Shown: positions 9,065 through 18,153, counted from the stretch's first letter. The stretch is DNA of 64,000 bases from DASVFB01 sp963766345 (GCA_963766345.1 CAVXZL010000008.1:372001-436000), one strand, 5' to 3'. Numbers and translations: made by a program. The notes: generated by a model from the letters alone, not told the origin.

Positions 9065-10339
9065 GTGAAGCGCACCGCGTCGCCGAAGCTCGGCGCGTAC
9101 GCCGGGCTCGCCGCGCTCGGTCTGCTCGCCGCGCTCGTCCTCGGCCGCCCGGAGCTCGCCGTGCTCGCGACGCCGTTCGCGCTCGTGCTCTTCGCCGGTC
9201 TCCTCGCCGCGCGCGAGCCGGAGATCCGCGTCGCGCTCGAGCTCGATCGCGAGCGCGCGGTCGAGGGCGAGATCGTGATGATCACGATCGACCTGCACGC
9301 GGGCTGGCCGATCGAGCGGCTCGAGCTGCACGTCCCGCTTCCGGACAACCTCGAGCTCGTCGACGGCGCGACGCCGCTGACGCTCCGGCTCGCGTGGGAC
9401 GAGGAGCGGACGATCGAGCTGCAGGCGCGGTGCAAGCGATGGGGCGGGCATCTCATCGGCGACCTCTTCCTCCGCGCGCACGACCGGCTCGACCTCTTCG
9501 GCTACGAGGGGACGCTCGACCGCCGACAGCCGCTCAAGATCTACCCGCGCGCCGAAGAGCTGCGCTCGCTCGTGACGCCGCTCGAGACGCAGGTGTTCAC
9601 CGGCAACCAGGTCGCGCGCACGAAGGGCGAGGGAATCGAGTTCGCCGACCTGCGCCGCTACGCGTACGGAGACTCGCTGCGCCGGATCAACTGGCGCGCG
9701 AGCGCCCGCCGCGACGAGCTCTGGGTGAACGAGATGCACCCGGAGCGGAACACCGACGTGATCGTGTTCCTCGACACGTTCGTCGAGGCGCGCGAGGAGG
9801 ACGAGTCGACGCTCGACGTCGCCGTTCGCGCCGCCGCGACGCTCGCGGACCGGTACCTCAAGCGGAAGGACCGCGTCGGGTTGATCAGCTTCGGCGGCTA
9901 TCTCAACTGGCTCCTGCCCGGCTCGGGGCTCGTCCAGCTCTACCGCATCGTCGACTCGCTGCTCGACACCGAGATCATCCTCAGCTACGCGTGGAAGGGC
10001 GTCGACGTCATCCCGCCGCGGACGTTGCCGTCGAAGGCGCTGATCTTCGCGATCACGCCCCTGCTCGACGAGCGCGCGGTGACGACGCTGATCGATCTTC
10101 GCGCCCGCGGTTTCGACCTCGCGGTGCTCGAGGTGTCGCCCGTCGCGTTCGCGTCGGCGGCGACGGGCGAGCAGGAGGCGCTCGCGTACAGGCTGTGGCG
10201 GCTCAAGCGGGACGCGCTCCGCGCGCGGTACCAGCGCTTCGGCGTCCCGATTGTCGAATGGCACGAGGGCGAGCCGCTCGAAGGTGCGCTCGCGGAGGTG
10301 GGAGCATTCAGGCGACAAGCCAGGTACTCGCGCGTCTAG
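9065..10339 (+). CDS. DUF58 / VWA-like membrane protein
   Basis: The protein has 424 residues. Two N-terminal membrane helices (residues 10-50) precede an Ig-like segment. The DUF58 core then follows, with GEGIEFADLRRYAYGD and RRINWRASARR, the family signature. A VWA-like segment, DVIVFLDTFVEAREEDEST, follows and may bind a metal ion. The N-terminus is set by GTG 9065, which lies in the second copy of a 10-bp repeat (GCTCCGGTGA at 9039 and 9059). It follows moxR by 30 nt and is probably its client or partner at the membrane. Confidence 0.9.
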   Translation: MKRTASPKLGAYAGLAALGLLAALVLGRPELAVLATPFALVLFAGLLAAREPEIRVALELDRERAVEGEIVMITIDLHAGWPIERLELHVPLPDNLELVDGATPLTLRLAWDEERTIELQARCKRWGGHLIGDLFLRAHDRLDLFGYEGTLDRRQPLKIYPRAEELRSLVTPLETQVFTGNQVARTKGEGIEFADLRRYAYGDSLRRINWRASARRDELWVNEMHPERNTDVIVFLDTFVEAREEDESTLDVAVRAAATLADRYLKRKDRVGLISFGGYLNWLLPGSGLVQLYRIVDSLLDTEIILSYAWKGVDVIPPRTLPSKALIFAITPLLDERAVTTLIDLRARGFDLAVLEVSPVAFASAATGEQEALAYRLWRLKRDALRARYQRFGVPIVEWHEGEPLEGALAEVGAFRRQARYSRV

Positions 10340-10830
10340 GCGCAAGCGGCGCCGCACTCGTCGTCGCGGCGTGCATCGGAGGCGCGATCACGCTCACGGC
10401 GGATTCGTATCGCGGCGTCGTCGGCGTGGTCGCACTCGCGGCGCTGGTGCTGCTCGGGCTCGCGCTCGCGGTGCCGATGCCGTCGCTCTTCCCCTGGCCG
10501 CTCGTCGTGCTCGCGGGGCTCTATGCCTGGACGCTCGGCGGCGGCGAGATCGACCAGTGGGCGCCGCTGTACGCCGGTGCGTTTCTCGCGGTCGCCGAGC
10601 TCGCGTACTGGTCCGTCGAGCTGCGCGGCCGTGCGCAGGATGCCGAACGGCTGACCGAGCGACGGGCGGCGCTGATCGCGACGCTGGCGCTTCTGGCCGT
10701 TGGCGCCGGCGGGCTCGTGCTCGCCGCGACGTCGCTCGACATCGGTAGTGGAATCGCGATCGACCTTCTCGGCGTGGCCGCCGCGGTCGGCGCGCTCGTG
10801 GTCGTCGCGCGCCTTGCACGCTCCGCATAG
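10306..10830 (+). CDS. membrane protein, probable ATT start
   Basis: The reading frame encodes about 174 residues with four to five hydrophobic segments and acidic/basic loops (GGGEIDQWAP, RAQDAERLTERRAA). No ATG, GTG or TTG occurs in frame before 10426. However, a near-perfect ribosome site GGAGG (10294-10298) lies 7 nt before an in-frame ATT at 10306. Starting there restores the first membrane helix (QVLARLGASGAALVVAACIGG) and overlaps the end of the DUF58 gene by 34 nt. It is the last gene of the operon. The start is an inference; the coding frame is firm. Confidence 0.65.
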   Translation: MQATSQVLARLGASGAALVVAACIGGAITLTADSYRGVVGVVALAALVLLGLALAVPMPSLFPWPLVVLAGLYAWTLGGGEIDQWAPLYAGAFLAVAELAYWSVELRGRAQDAERLTERRAALIATLALLAVGAGGLVLAATSLDIGSGIAIDLLGVAAAVGALVVVARLARSA

Positions 10831-10900
10831 GCGCCGGACGTACCGCGGTAACGCGAGCTGCGCGGCACCTCGACGACGCGCGCTGTGGTAAGACGGGCGC

Positions 10901-11224
10901 GTGGACAGACAGGAGCGCGTCGCCAAGAACGAGATCCTCTTCCGGCAGGTGAACGAGCGCATCCTCGAGATCGAAGGCGATCGCTGGCGCGTCGATCCCG
11001 TGGACTTCATGTGCGAATGCGGGGACGTCAAGTGCACGCGTGTCGTCCAGCTCTCGGTCGAGGACTACGAGCGGCTCCGCAGCGAGGCAGCGCATTTCGG
11101 CGTCATCCCCGGGCACGAGCTACCTGATGTCGAGCGCGTCGTCGAGCGTCACGAGCAGTACTTCGTGGTGGAGAAAGACGGCGAGGCGCGGGTTCGCGCG
11201 GAGGTCGCCGACCCGCGAACGTAA
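10901..11224 (+). CDS. small Cys-containing protein, unknown function
   Basis: This 107-residue protein starts at GTG. A basic N-terminal helix (RVAKNEILFRQVNERILEIE) precedes a compact FMCECGDVKC segment with Cys38, Cys40 and Cys45, which could bind a metal. A charged alpha/beta tail ends in HEQYFVVEKDGEARV. Coding character is good. I recognise the pattern as a recurring small actinobacterial protein but know of no function for it. It stands alone, 70 nt after the DUF58 operon. Confidence 0.7.
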   Translation: MDRQERVAKNEILFRQVNERILEIEGDRWRVDPVDFMCECGDVKCTRVVQLSVEDYERLRSEAAHFGVIPGHELPDVERVVERHEQYFVVEKDGEARVRAEVADPRT

Positions 11225-11284
11225 CGCGGCGGCTGCGGTGGCGGCGTCGCCGGAGCGAGCGCCGCCGCGCGCCGTCGACGTCGC

Positions 11285-11659
11285 CTACTGCTCGACGACC
11301 ATCAGGCCGTTGCCGTCGCCGTCGCGAAAACCGAACAGCAGCGGCACGGTACCGTCGCCGCCCATGAGATCCGCGTCGACGTCGATCCCCTGCCCCTTCA
11401 GCTCCTCGTGGGCGGCACGCGCGTCCGAGGTCTCGAGCGCGATGCCGGTCTCGCGGCCCGCCTGGAAGCCGCCCATCGGCTGCGAGAGCGCGATCGCCGC
11501 TCCGCCGTTCGGCGGAGCCACCTCGACCCAGCGGTCGCCGTCGCCGTACGGGATGTCCGACGTCACGGAGAACCCGAGCTTCTGCGTGTAGAACGCGATC
11601 GCAGCGTCCTGGTCGGACACGGGGATGATCACCCGGCCGAGCTTCGTGATGCTTGCCAC
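11285..11659 (-). CDS. VOC-superfamily protein (glyoxalase/bleomycin-resistance fold)
   Basis: The 124-residue protein has the paired beta-alpha-beta-beta-beta modules of the VOC fold: VIIPVSDQDAAIAFYTQKLGFSVTSD at the N-terminus and GIALETSDARAAHEELKGQGIDV before the C-terminal FRDGDGNGLMVVEQ. The first usual metal-ligand His (normally in the first strand) is replaced within GRVIIPV, so classical glyoxalase activity is doubtful. VOC proteins can be dioxygenases, isomerases or binding proteins. A ribosome site (GAAGGAGGC on the minus strand) lies just upstream of the ATG. Confidence 0.85.
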   Translation of the reverse strand: MASITKLGRVIIPVSDQDAAIAFYTQKLGFSVTSDIPYGDGDRWVEVAPPNGGAAIALSQPMGGFQAGRETGIALETSDARAAHEELKGQGIDVDADLMGGDGTVPLLFGFRDGDGNGLMVVEQ

Positions 11660-11710
11660 CTTCGCCTCCTTCGTCGCTGTCGAGCATATGACCGCACCGG
11701 CGGCGGAAAC

Positions 11711-12613
11711 TCATCGGGCCGCGAGGGCGAGCGCGCGGCGCAGCACGACGGCGAACGGCTTCTCGAACTCGCGCCGGTAATCCGGAGGCAGATGCTCGCG
11801 AAGCTCGGCCCAGGCGAACGCGTGCGCGAACGCCCCGACCCGCAGCGCAAGCGCGAACGTCGGCGCAAGGCCGCGTCCCCACGGCTCGAGGTACGCGTCG
11901 CGCAGACGGTCGAACCACGGGTCTTCCGGCAAGAGGCCGTTCCGCTCCTCGAGGAACCGGAACGTCACGACGAGGGACGCGAACGGATGCAAGATCGACG
12001 CGTCGCCCCAGTCGAGGATGCGCAGCGCGTCACCGCGCGCGTAGACGTTCTTCATGTGCAGGTCGTCGTGCTGAACGCTCTCCGGAATGCCGGCGGCGGC
12101 GAGCTCCGCGCATGACGTCTCGAAGCTCGGTGCGTAGTCCCGCAGTCGAACGATCTCCGCGTCGGTGAGCGGCAGGTCGCGGCGCAGCAGGTCCTCGTAG
12201 CGCGCGGCCAGCGTCGCGACCCTCAGATCCGGGACGCCGTGCTGGAGGTGCGCGTCGGCATTCTCGGCCTCGCCGCGCTGAAGCCCGGCGTAGAGCGGCA
12301 GGATCTGCAGCCAGGCGTCGGGCGGATTTCCGAGGTCGTCGATCGGCGTGCCCGCGTCGGCGAGGAGCAGCCAGGCGCGCTCGTCGTCGTGGGCGAGCAC
12401 GTCCGCGACGAGATCCGGTGCACGCGCGTGCAACGCGGCCGTCAGCCTCGGCTCGAACGAATGCGAGGGCGCGCACGCCTTGAACCAGGCGACCCCCTTC
12501 GCGAGCGGCACGCGGGCGACGGTCGCCCACGCGCGCTCGCGCACGATCTCGAGCGGTCCGACGGGCTCGACGTGTTCGCGAAGCCACGCCTCGGCGGCCG
12601 CGACGTCCGGCAC
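11711..12613 (-). CDS. aminoglycoside-phosphotransferase-fold kinase
   Basis: The 300-residue protein has the APH/choline-kinase signature. The catalytic loop VQHDDLHMKNVYARG holds the base Asp and the Mg-binding Asn, followed by LRILDWGDASILHPF with the second metal ligand. The N-terminal lobe is short. Family members phosphorylate aminoglycosides, choline, homoserine or other small alcohols. The substrate here cannot be told, and resistance should not be assumed. The gene begins 165 nt downstream of the methyltransferase gene, with terminator-like hairpins between. Confidence 0.85.
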   Translation of the reverse strand: MPDVAAAEAWLREHVEPVGPLEIVRERAWATVARVPLAKGVAWFKACAPSHSFEPRLTAALHARAPDLVADVLAHDDERAWLLLADAGTPIDDLGNPPDAWLQILPLYAGLQRGEAENADAHLQHGVPDLRVATLAARYEDLLRRDLPLTDAEIVRLRDYAPSFETSCAELAAAGIPESVQHDDLHMKNVYARGDALRILDWGDASILHPFASLVVTFRFLEERNGLLPEDPWFDRLRDAYLEPWGRGLAPTFALALRVGAFAHAFAWAELREHLPPDYRREFEKPFAVVLRRALALAAR

Positions 12614-12693
12614 GGCGGCAATCTACTGCTCGAGCGCTTCGCAGGTTTCGGCCCGCCCCGGGATCTCTGTTTGAGCGGAGCCCGGCCGACGCC

Positions 12694-12712
12694 GGGGCTG
12701 GAACACAGCCCC
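12694..12712 (-). terminator. hairpin between methyltransferase and APH-like genes
   Basis: A perfect 7-bp stem (GGGGCTG with CAGCCCC) closes a 5-nt loop. A second stem AGCCGC/GCGGCT lies 20-60 nt nearer the methyltransferase stop. Neither has a T-run, so these are terminator-like but unproven. Confidence 0.4.
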
Positions 12713-12778
12713 GCTGCGGGCGTTTTCGAGCCGCGGGGGAGATTGCGGCTCAAAGACCGGACTCCGCGTCTCACGATC

Positions 12779-13516
12779 TCACAGAAAAAGTAACGTCTGC
12801 GACGCCCGCCTGCCACTGGGCGATCGCCAACGCGCGACGGCGAGCACGTTCGCGCCGGGCCACGGCCAGCCGTACACCGCGTCCGCGCCCGGCCAGGGCC
12901 ACCCGTGGAGCTCGCGCGTGTCGTCGGCGCCGACCTGCGTCCAGCGCAACGCGCTGATTCGTGCGAGGTACGACACGCCCGCCGCGAGACTGCCCTCGCG
13001 AAGCGCGTCGTCGAGTTCGCGGTTGTAGCCGACGGGGATCGTCGCGAGGAGCTCGCCGCCGGGGCTCAGCAGGCCGCGCAGGTTCTCGATCGCTCGAATC
13101 GCCTTGCGGGCGTCGCGCGGCTCCTCGTCGTAGCCGACGTGCTCAAGCGTCGAGATGCTGACGATCAGGTCGTAGGGCCCGCCGGAAAACGTGAGCGCGT
13201 CCTCGTTGACGACGCCGGGCGCATGCTCGTACTTGTCGACGACCGTATGCGCCGCGGGTGGGCAAGCGTACTTCTGCACCACGTTGCCGACCTCGAGCGT
13301 GCGCTGCGGATCGGCCTCGGAGATCGCCGCGAGCCCGATCGGGATCTCGACCGCGCGCTCCGACCGCCAGGTCGCCTCGCCCGGATGCCAGAGATAGTCG
13401 TACTCGCGTCCGTCGACGACGAAGCCCGTGTCGAGCACGCGCGGCAGGACCTTGCTGTACGTGATGTCGCGGCCGGCGCGGAACGCGCGGCGCACTGCGC
13501 CTCGAAGCGTCGGCAA
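12779..13516 (-). CDS. SAM-dependent methyltransferase-like protein
   Basis: The 245-residue protein carries a class I methyltransferase pattern. It has a glycine-poor motif I (RTLEVGNVVQKY), an acidic strand after PPAAHTVVDKYEHA, motif IV-like GPYDLIVSISTLEHVGYDEEP, and IENLRGLLSPGGELLATIPVGYN (motif VI). Near the C-terminus the motif YGWPWPGA-like GWPWPGAD/GWPWPGAN occurs twice in tandem, a small internal duplication. The substrate is unknown. Glycan- or natural-product-related methyltransferases share this look. Confidence 0.7.
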   Translation of the reverse strand: MPTLRGAVRRAFRAGRDITYSKVLPRVLDTGFVVDGREYDYLWHPGEATWRSERAVEIPIGLAAISEADPQRTLEVGNVVQKYACPPAAHTVVDKYEHAPGVVNEDALTFSGGPYDLIVSISTLEHVGYDEEPRDARKAIRAIENLRGLLSPGGELLATIPVGYNRELDDALREGSLAAGVSYLARISALRWTQVGADDTRELHGWPWPGADAVYGWPWPGANVLAVARWRSPSGRRASQTLLFL

Positions 13517-13751
13517 CGTGTGTCGATGCTAGACGGCCGACCGACGATCACGTTGCTTGATGAGGCCGCCTGATGCGTCTCGGGCTAGCGAATGATCCTG
13601 ATCTGGCTCGTGGAGCGCGCGATGATCTCAGGGACTCCCTGATAAGTCTGCACAAGGCCGCGCACGCAGATGGTGCGAGCGCGATAGGCGCCAGTGGTGG
13701 CCGTCGACGGTCCGGGCGGTCATCGTTCGCGCGAACTGAGAGACGCGGCCA

Positions 13752-16691
13752 TCAGACCTGTGTGTGTTGAAGCGCTGCGAGTCGCTCGCGGGTGCGGTGG
13801 GCGAGCGGGATGACCGGCTTGCGCTCGTAGCGGTTGAGGGCCTCGCGCAGAGCCGCGGCGGCCTCGTCACGGCGACCCGCCGCCTCGAGCACCTCGGCGA
13901 GGTCGGAGAGCGCCTCGCCCTGTTTCAAGAGGGAGTCGCCCCGCAGCGAGAGGTCGACTGCTTCGCGAGCCAGGCGTCCCGCCTCGGCGTGCTGTCCGCG
14001 CGCGGACGAGACGAGTGCCTGCGTCTGTCGCCAGCCGTGCTGGGTCATGATGTCCTCCTGATGGCCGAGCTCGCGCCCGCGCCGGGCAAACAGCTCGGCT
14101 TCGTCGTGGCGGCCGAGCTTGGAGAGGACACGTCCGAGCATCGGCGCATACGTCGACAGCTCGCCCTCGTTGCCGATCGCCTCGACCGCGTCGCAGGCGT
14201 CGCGGAGGTAGGACGCTGCGGCCTCGTAGTCGCCGGCGAGGACCGCAATCTCGCCGAGCCACGCGCCCCCCGTGGCGAAGGCGAGCTCACGAAGACGCTC
14301 CTCCGCCGGCAAGGCGACCGACCAGGCCTCGTCCATCCGGTCGAGCATCGCAAGCAGCAGCGCTCGCATCATGAGGGCACCCGGAAACGGATGATCGGCG
14401 ACGACAACGTCAAGCGTCGCCAGCGCCTCCCTCGCCGGCCGCGGCCCGTATGCCAGCGGCACCGAGAGCGCCAGCGCGAAGACCCCGAGAACGGGATGGC
14501 CGGCGCGGCCGGCGTGCCGCACTGCGGTCTCCATCGACTGGGCCCATTCCTCGAACTGCTGGCGCATGTTCCCGACCCAGGCGAGCGCATACCAGGCATG
14601 GACGAGGCCGTCGTCGTCGTCCGCCGCTTCGAGCAGTGGGATGGCCTCGCGCGCGAGCCGTTCGACCTCGTCGGTGGAGCACTGGAGGCAGTGCATTCGC
14701 GCCAGCGCGGCGGCAGTGTGCGCGAGCGCTGCGTCGGCCGCGTCTCCGGTTGCCGTCGCGCGCTCTGCCGCGGCGTCGGCAACCGCAACTGCGCGTGGGA
14801 GGTCTGTCCAGTAAAGCGCGTCCGCGAGCTTGACCTCCAGACCAAGCTCGAGCCGGTAAGGACGGGTGAGCGACAGCGATCGCTCGAGTAGCGCCGCCGC
14901 CGTGCGCCAGTCGCCGCGCCAGAAGGCACGGCGGCCCGCCGCGGCGAGCCGCTCGCCCGCGGCGAGGGCGAGCTCGCCGTTGTCTTGCCCGAGCTCGTCG
15001 AGGCAGCGTGCGGCCCGCTCGAGGTGGTAGCCGACCAGCTCGTCCAGCTCGACGAGCTGCGTCCCGCGGTGTTCGACCCAGTCGGCGAAGCGGCGGTGCA
15101 GCTCGGCACGCGTCGCCTTGGGGAGTGCGTCGTAGGCGGCGTCTCTGAGCAGCAGGTGGTGGAAGCGGAACGCCTCCTCTCCTGGTAGCTGCGCGTTGAC
15201 GGGACGAATCAACCCCTTGCGCACGAGCGCCGCCAGCCGCGGCGTCACCTGCCCGTTGGGTGAGAGCGCCTGGACTGCTCCACGGTGGAAGATCTCGCCC
15301 TCGACCGCTCCCCGCTCGAGGACAGAGCGCTCGTGCGGCTCGAGCTGGTCGAGGCGGGCGGCGAGCAACGCCCGAAGCGTCGGAGGAACGGCGACCTCGC
15401 CGTCCGCCTCGCCCGCCATTGCGACCATCTCGGTGAGAAAGAGCGGGTTGCCGCCGGCGGCGCGCGCGATCCGCGCGCGCAGGTCGTCGTCGAAGCGGTC
15501 CGGCAAGAGCTCGTCGGCCTCGTCCGCTGCGAGCGGGTCGAGCCGTATGGGAGCGGCCCACGAGGGGCGCCGTTCGATCAGCTCCGGCCGAGCCATGCAA
15601 AGGAGAAGAAGCGGCGCATCGCGGGTAAGCAGGGCGGCCGCCTCCACAAGGTCGAGGAAGCTCTCCTCTCCCCACTGGATGTCGTCGAAGAGCACCACCA
15701 GCGGAGCCTGTTCCTCAAGCAGCTTGCGGAAGGCCCAGGCGATCTCCTCAGCGCCTGCCGACTCGTCGCTCTCGCCCAGCAGCGCGCGTATCGACGCGGC
15801 CGCCGCAGGGTCGGAGGGAAGGGCCCCGAGCTGTTTCAGCACCTCGACCACCGGCCAGTAGGTGATCCCGTCGCCGTAGGGAAGACAGCGGCCGCCGACG
15901 ACGCGAGCGTCGATCAACGGCAGCGCTTCCGCCACCAGGCGCGACTTGCCGACGCCCGCCTCGCCGATGACGGTGATGAGCTCGCAGCGGGCCTCGGACC
16001 GCGCCCGCTCCCAGCCCGCGTGGACGAGAGCGAGCTCGCGCTCCCGGCCGACAAAGCGCGCCTGGTGCGAGCGGGTTGGCGTGGACAGCAGGGAGACGAG
16101 CAGGTAGGCCGGCACCGGCTCGGCTTTGCCCTTGAGCGCGAGCGCCTCGACCGGCTCCGCCTCGACGGCGCCGCGCACCAACAGCAGCGCGGGCTCACCG
16201 ATCAAGATCTCTCCCGGTTGTGCCGCCTGCTCGAGGCGGGCAGCCGTATTGACCGCATCGCCGGTGGCGAGGCGCTCCTCGGTGCCGGTAACGACCTCGC
16301 CGGTCGTCAGGCCGATGCGGGCCTGCACGCGAAGCTCGGGCAGCGCGTCCCGCATTTCGATCGCGGCGCGACAAGCACGCAGGGCATCGTCCTCGTGCAC
16401 CTGGGGAACGCCGAAGACGGCCATGACCGCATCGCCGATGAACTTCTCCACCGTGCCCCCGTGCGATTCGACGATCGCCTTCATGCGCTCGAAGTAGCGG
16501 GCGAGGAGGGCTCTCAGCGCCTCCGGGTCCGTGCCCTCTCCGAGCTGCGTCGAACCAGTGATGTCGCAGAACACGACCGTGACCACCTTTCGCTGCTCGC
16601 GCACATCCGCGGCCTCCGCAGGAGTGCCACACTCGGGGCAGAACCGGAAACCCGGCTCGGCCCGATACCCACACGTGGCGCACGTAGCCAT
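13752..16691 (-). CDS. zinc-ribbon / class III adenylate cyclase / AAA ATPase / TPR regulator
   Basis: This is a 979-residue multidomain protein. Residues 4-22 form a zinc ribbon (CATC then CPEC). Residues 36-200 are a class III cyclase with both metal Asp residues (D43 in FCDITGST, D87 in EKFIGDAV), the adenine-selecting Lys83 and the transition-state pair Asn148/Arg152 (NTAARLEQ), so activity on ATP looks possible. An AAA/STAND-type ATPase follows, with Walker A GEAGVGKS at 243-250 and Walker B LVVLFDDIQW. The last 400 residues are TPR-like helical repeats. No DNA-binding domain is seen. Such proteins are common in actinobacteria; their signals are mostly unknown. Confidence 0.9.
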   Translation of the reverse strand: MATCATCGYRAEPGFRFCPECGTPAEAADVREQRKVVTVVFCDITGSTQLGEGTDPEALRALLARYFERMKAIVESHGGTVEKFIGDAVMAVFGVPQVHEDDALRACRAAIEMRDALPELRVQARIGLTTGEVVTGTEERLATGDAVNTAARLEQAAQPGEILIGEPALLLVRGAVEAEPVEALALKGKAEPVPAYLLVSLLSTPTRSHQARFVGRERELALVHAGWERARSEARCELITVIGEAGVGKSRLVAEALPLIDARVVGGRCLPYGDGITYWPVVEVLKQLGALPSDPAAAASIRALLGESDESAGAEEIAWAFRKLLEEQAPLVVLFDDIQWGEESFLDLVEAAALLTRDAPLLLLCMARPELIERRPSWAAPIRLDPLAADEADELLPDRFDDDLRARIARAAGGNPLFLTEMVAMAGEADGEVAVPPTLRALLAARLDQLEPHERSVLERGAVEGEIFHRGAVQALSPNGQVTPRLAALVRKGLIRPVNAQLPGEEAFRFHHLLLRDAAYDALPKATRAELHRRFADWVEHRGTQLVELDELVGYHLERAARCLDELGQDNGELALAAGERLAAAGRRAFWRGDWRTAAALLERSLSLTRPYRLELGLEVKLADALYWTDLPRAVAVADAAAERATATGDAADAALAHTAAALARMHCLQCSTDEVERLAREAIPLLEAADDDDGLVHAWYALAWVGNMRQQFEEWAQSMETAVRHAGRAGHPVLGVFALALSVPLAYGPRPAREALATLDVVVADHPFPGALMMRALLLAMLDRMDEAWSVALPAEERLRELAFATGGAWLGEIAVLAGDYEAAASYLRDACDAVEAIGNEGELSTYAPMLGRVLSKLGRHDEAELFARRGRELGHQEDIMTQHGWRQTQALVSSARGQHAEAGRLAREAVDLSLRGDSLLKQGEALSDLAEVLEAAGRRDEAAAALREALNRYERKPVIPLAHRTRERLAALQHTQV

Positions 16692-16808
16692 CAGCCGAGG
16701 CTAGACACACACGCGAACCACCACAAGCGACCAGCCCCGCAGCGACAGCAGTGGGCTGCCCCGGCGTTCCGGCACGACGCCAGAGTGGCGCGCGTCGACG
16801 ATGTGGGG

Positions 16809-16979
16809 CTAGGGACCGCCGGGCCCGATATAGGGCTCGGAGTCGAGTCTTGAACCCCTAGGCCCGCCCCTTGGATCCTTCGGAATCTTCCCGCAGGCCG
16901 AGCACACCCGGTGGCTATCGCCCTGCTCTTTGACTGTCTTCCAGTTGTGACGCCCAACGACGCAAGCAAGTGGCTTCAC
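16809..16979 (-). CDS. 56-aa zinc-ribbon-like small protein
   Basis: This short gene starts at GTG 16979 with a strong AGGAGG ribosome site 9 nt upstream. The product begins VKPLACVVGRHNWKTV, continues with HRVCSACGKIPKD and ends at TAG 16809. Cys6, His11, Cys26 and Cys29 are spaced like a small zinc-binding knuckle. Small C-x4-H-x-W ... C-x2-C-G-K proteins recur in actinobacteria, with no assigned role. It lies between the cyclase and sigma-factor genes on the same strand. The ribosome site and Cys pattern are the evidence that it is real. Confidence 0.6.
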   Translation of the reverse strand: MKPLACVVGRHNWKTVKEQGDSHRVCSACGKIPKDPRGGPRGSRLDSEPYIGPGGP

Positions 16980-17168
16980 GCTCGCTTCCTCCTCTCGCGC
17001 CTAGACACGGGCAACCGGTGACCAGACGCGAATATCGACGGCCACTCGGGCGAACCTAAAGGGGTCGAGCTGCTCATTTCAACCCTGAGGGCGGCTAGCT
17101 CGCGTGGGACAGTTCGGGAATGACCCTGAACGGCGGCTTCCATTTCACGTCGACCCCATCCTTGTCGG

Positions 17169-18137
17169 CTAGATGTGTTCGGGAAGACCGAAGCGGCCGG
17201 GCAGCGCGGGGTCGGCAAAGAAGGTGATCTCGTCGACCTTGCTGCCGCTCAAGGTGAGCACCATCATGCCCCGAGGCTGCGAGCGCAGGTAGTAGCCGAA
17301 GGCCGGTTGGCCGTTGGCGCGGGTCGGGCGTAGCTGTAGCGGGGCGCCGCGAACCTCGGCGCGGTCGTCGAGGAACACGCCGATCGCTTCGTGTCCGATG
17401 AGCTCGAGCGGCTGCGGCGGCATGGTCACACGAGCGTCGGAGCTCAGCAGAGTTAGGAGGCGCGCCGTGTCGCCGGCTTCGACGGCGTCGCTGAAGGTGG
17501 CGAGAAGGTTCCGTTCGGTCGGCGAGTCGGGCAGCGGCGCCTGCTGGCGTTCGACGGTGTACGAGTCGAGCGTTGCGCGTGCGCGTTGGAGCGCGGCTTT
17601 GACCGACTGCGGCGTCGTCTCGAGGATCGACGCGGCTTCGTCGGTGTGGAAGCCGAGCACGTCGCGCAGCACGAGCGCTGCGCGCTGCTTCGCAGGCAGC
17701 TGCTGCAGCGCGACGATGAACGAGAGCTGGATCGCTTCGCGCTGCTCGTAGCGTGCTTCAGGTCCGGGAGCGGGATCCGGAAGCGCGCTGTCCGCGTAAG
17801 GCTCGAGCCAGCTGGGCTCGACGGCGCGGCGGGTTCTTGACGGTCTCATGGTGTTCTCCGTGGCGGGGCGGCGCCCGCGTTCGCGAATTGCGTTGAGACT
17901 CCGGTTGGTTGCGATCCGGTAGAGCCAGGAGCGCAGCGACGCCCGCTCTTCGAAACCGTTGAGCCCGCGCCAGGCGGCGAGCAGTGTTTCCTGGACGAGA
18001 TCCTCGGCGTCCTGCACGGAGCCGAGTAGCCGGTAGCAATGCAGCTGAAGCTCGCGCCGGAACGGCTCGACCAGCGACGCGAACGCGCGCTCGTCGCCTC
18101 CCTTGGCCCGCTCGATATCGACGGTCATCGCATCCAT
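17169..18137 (-). CDS. ECF sigma factor with SnoaL-like C-terminal domain
   Basis: I place the start at ATG 18137 (322 residues), because the sigma-2 region begins right after it (DIERAKGGDERAFASLVEPF). Region 2 includes DAEDLVQETLLAAWRGLNGF, and region 4 is LPAKQRAALVLRDVLGFHTDEAASILETTPQSVKAALQRAR. The last 110 residues (LLATFSDAVEAGDTARLLTLLSSDARVTMPP onward) form a SnoaL/NTF2-like domain. Sigma factors of this SigJ/ECF41 kind often lack an anti-sigma partner and are controlled by the attached domain. It is divergent from an MFS gene, with an operator-like palindrome between. Confidence 0.9.
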   Translation of the reverse strand: MDAMTVDIERAKGGDERAFASLVEPFRRELQLHCYRLLGSVQDAEDLVQETLLAAWRGLNGFEERASLRSWLYRIATNRSLNAIRERGRRPATENTMRPSRTRRAVEPSWLEPYADSALPDPAPGPEARYEQREAIQLSFIVALQQLPAKQRAALVLRDVLGFHTDEAASILETTPQSVKAALQRARATLDSYTVERQQAPLPDSPTERNLLATFSDAVEAGDTARLLTLLSSDARVTMPPQPLELIGHEAIGVFLDDRAEVRGAPLQLRPTRANGQPAFGYYLRSQPRGMMVLTLSGSKVDEITFFADPALPGRFGLPEHI

Positions 18138-18153
18138 GACACCAGGTCCGTCG

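Noticed and set aside
9039..9068. Short direct repeats of GCTCCGGTGA before the DUF58 gene
   Set aside because: Two 10-bp copies only; likely a local duplication around the start with no further structure.
8588..10357. 589-residue open frame opposite moxR and the DUF58 gene
   Set aside because: Low-complexity Arg/Glu/Ala composition and no ribosome site; shadow frame.
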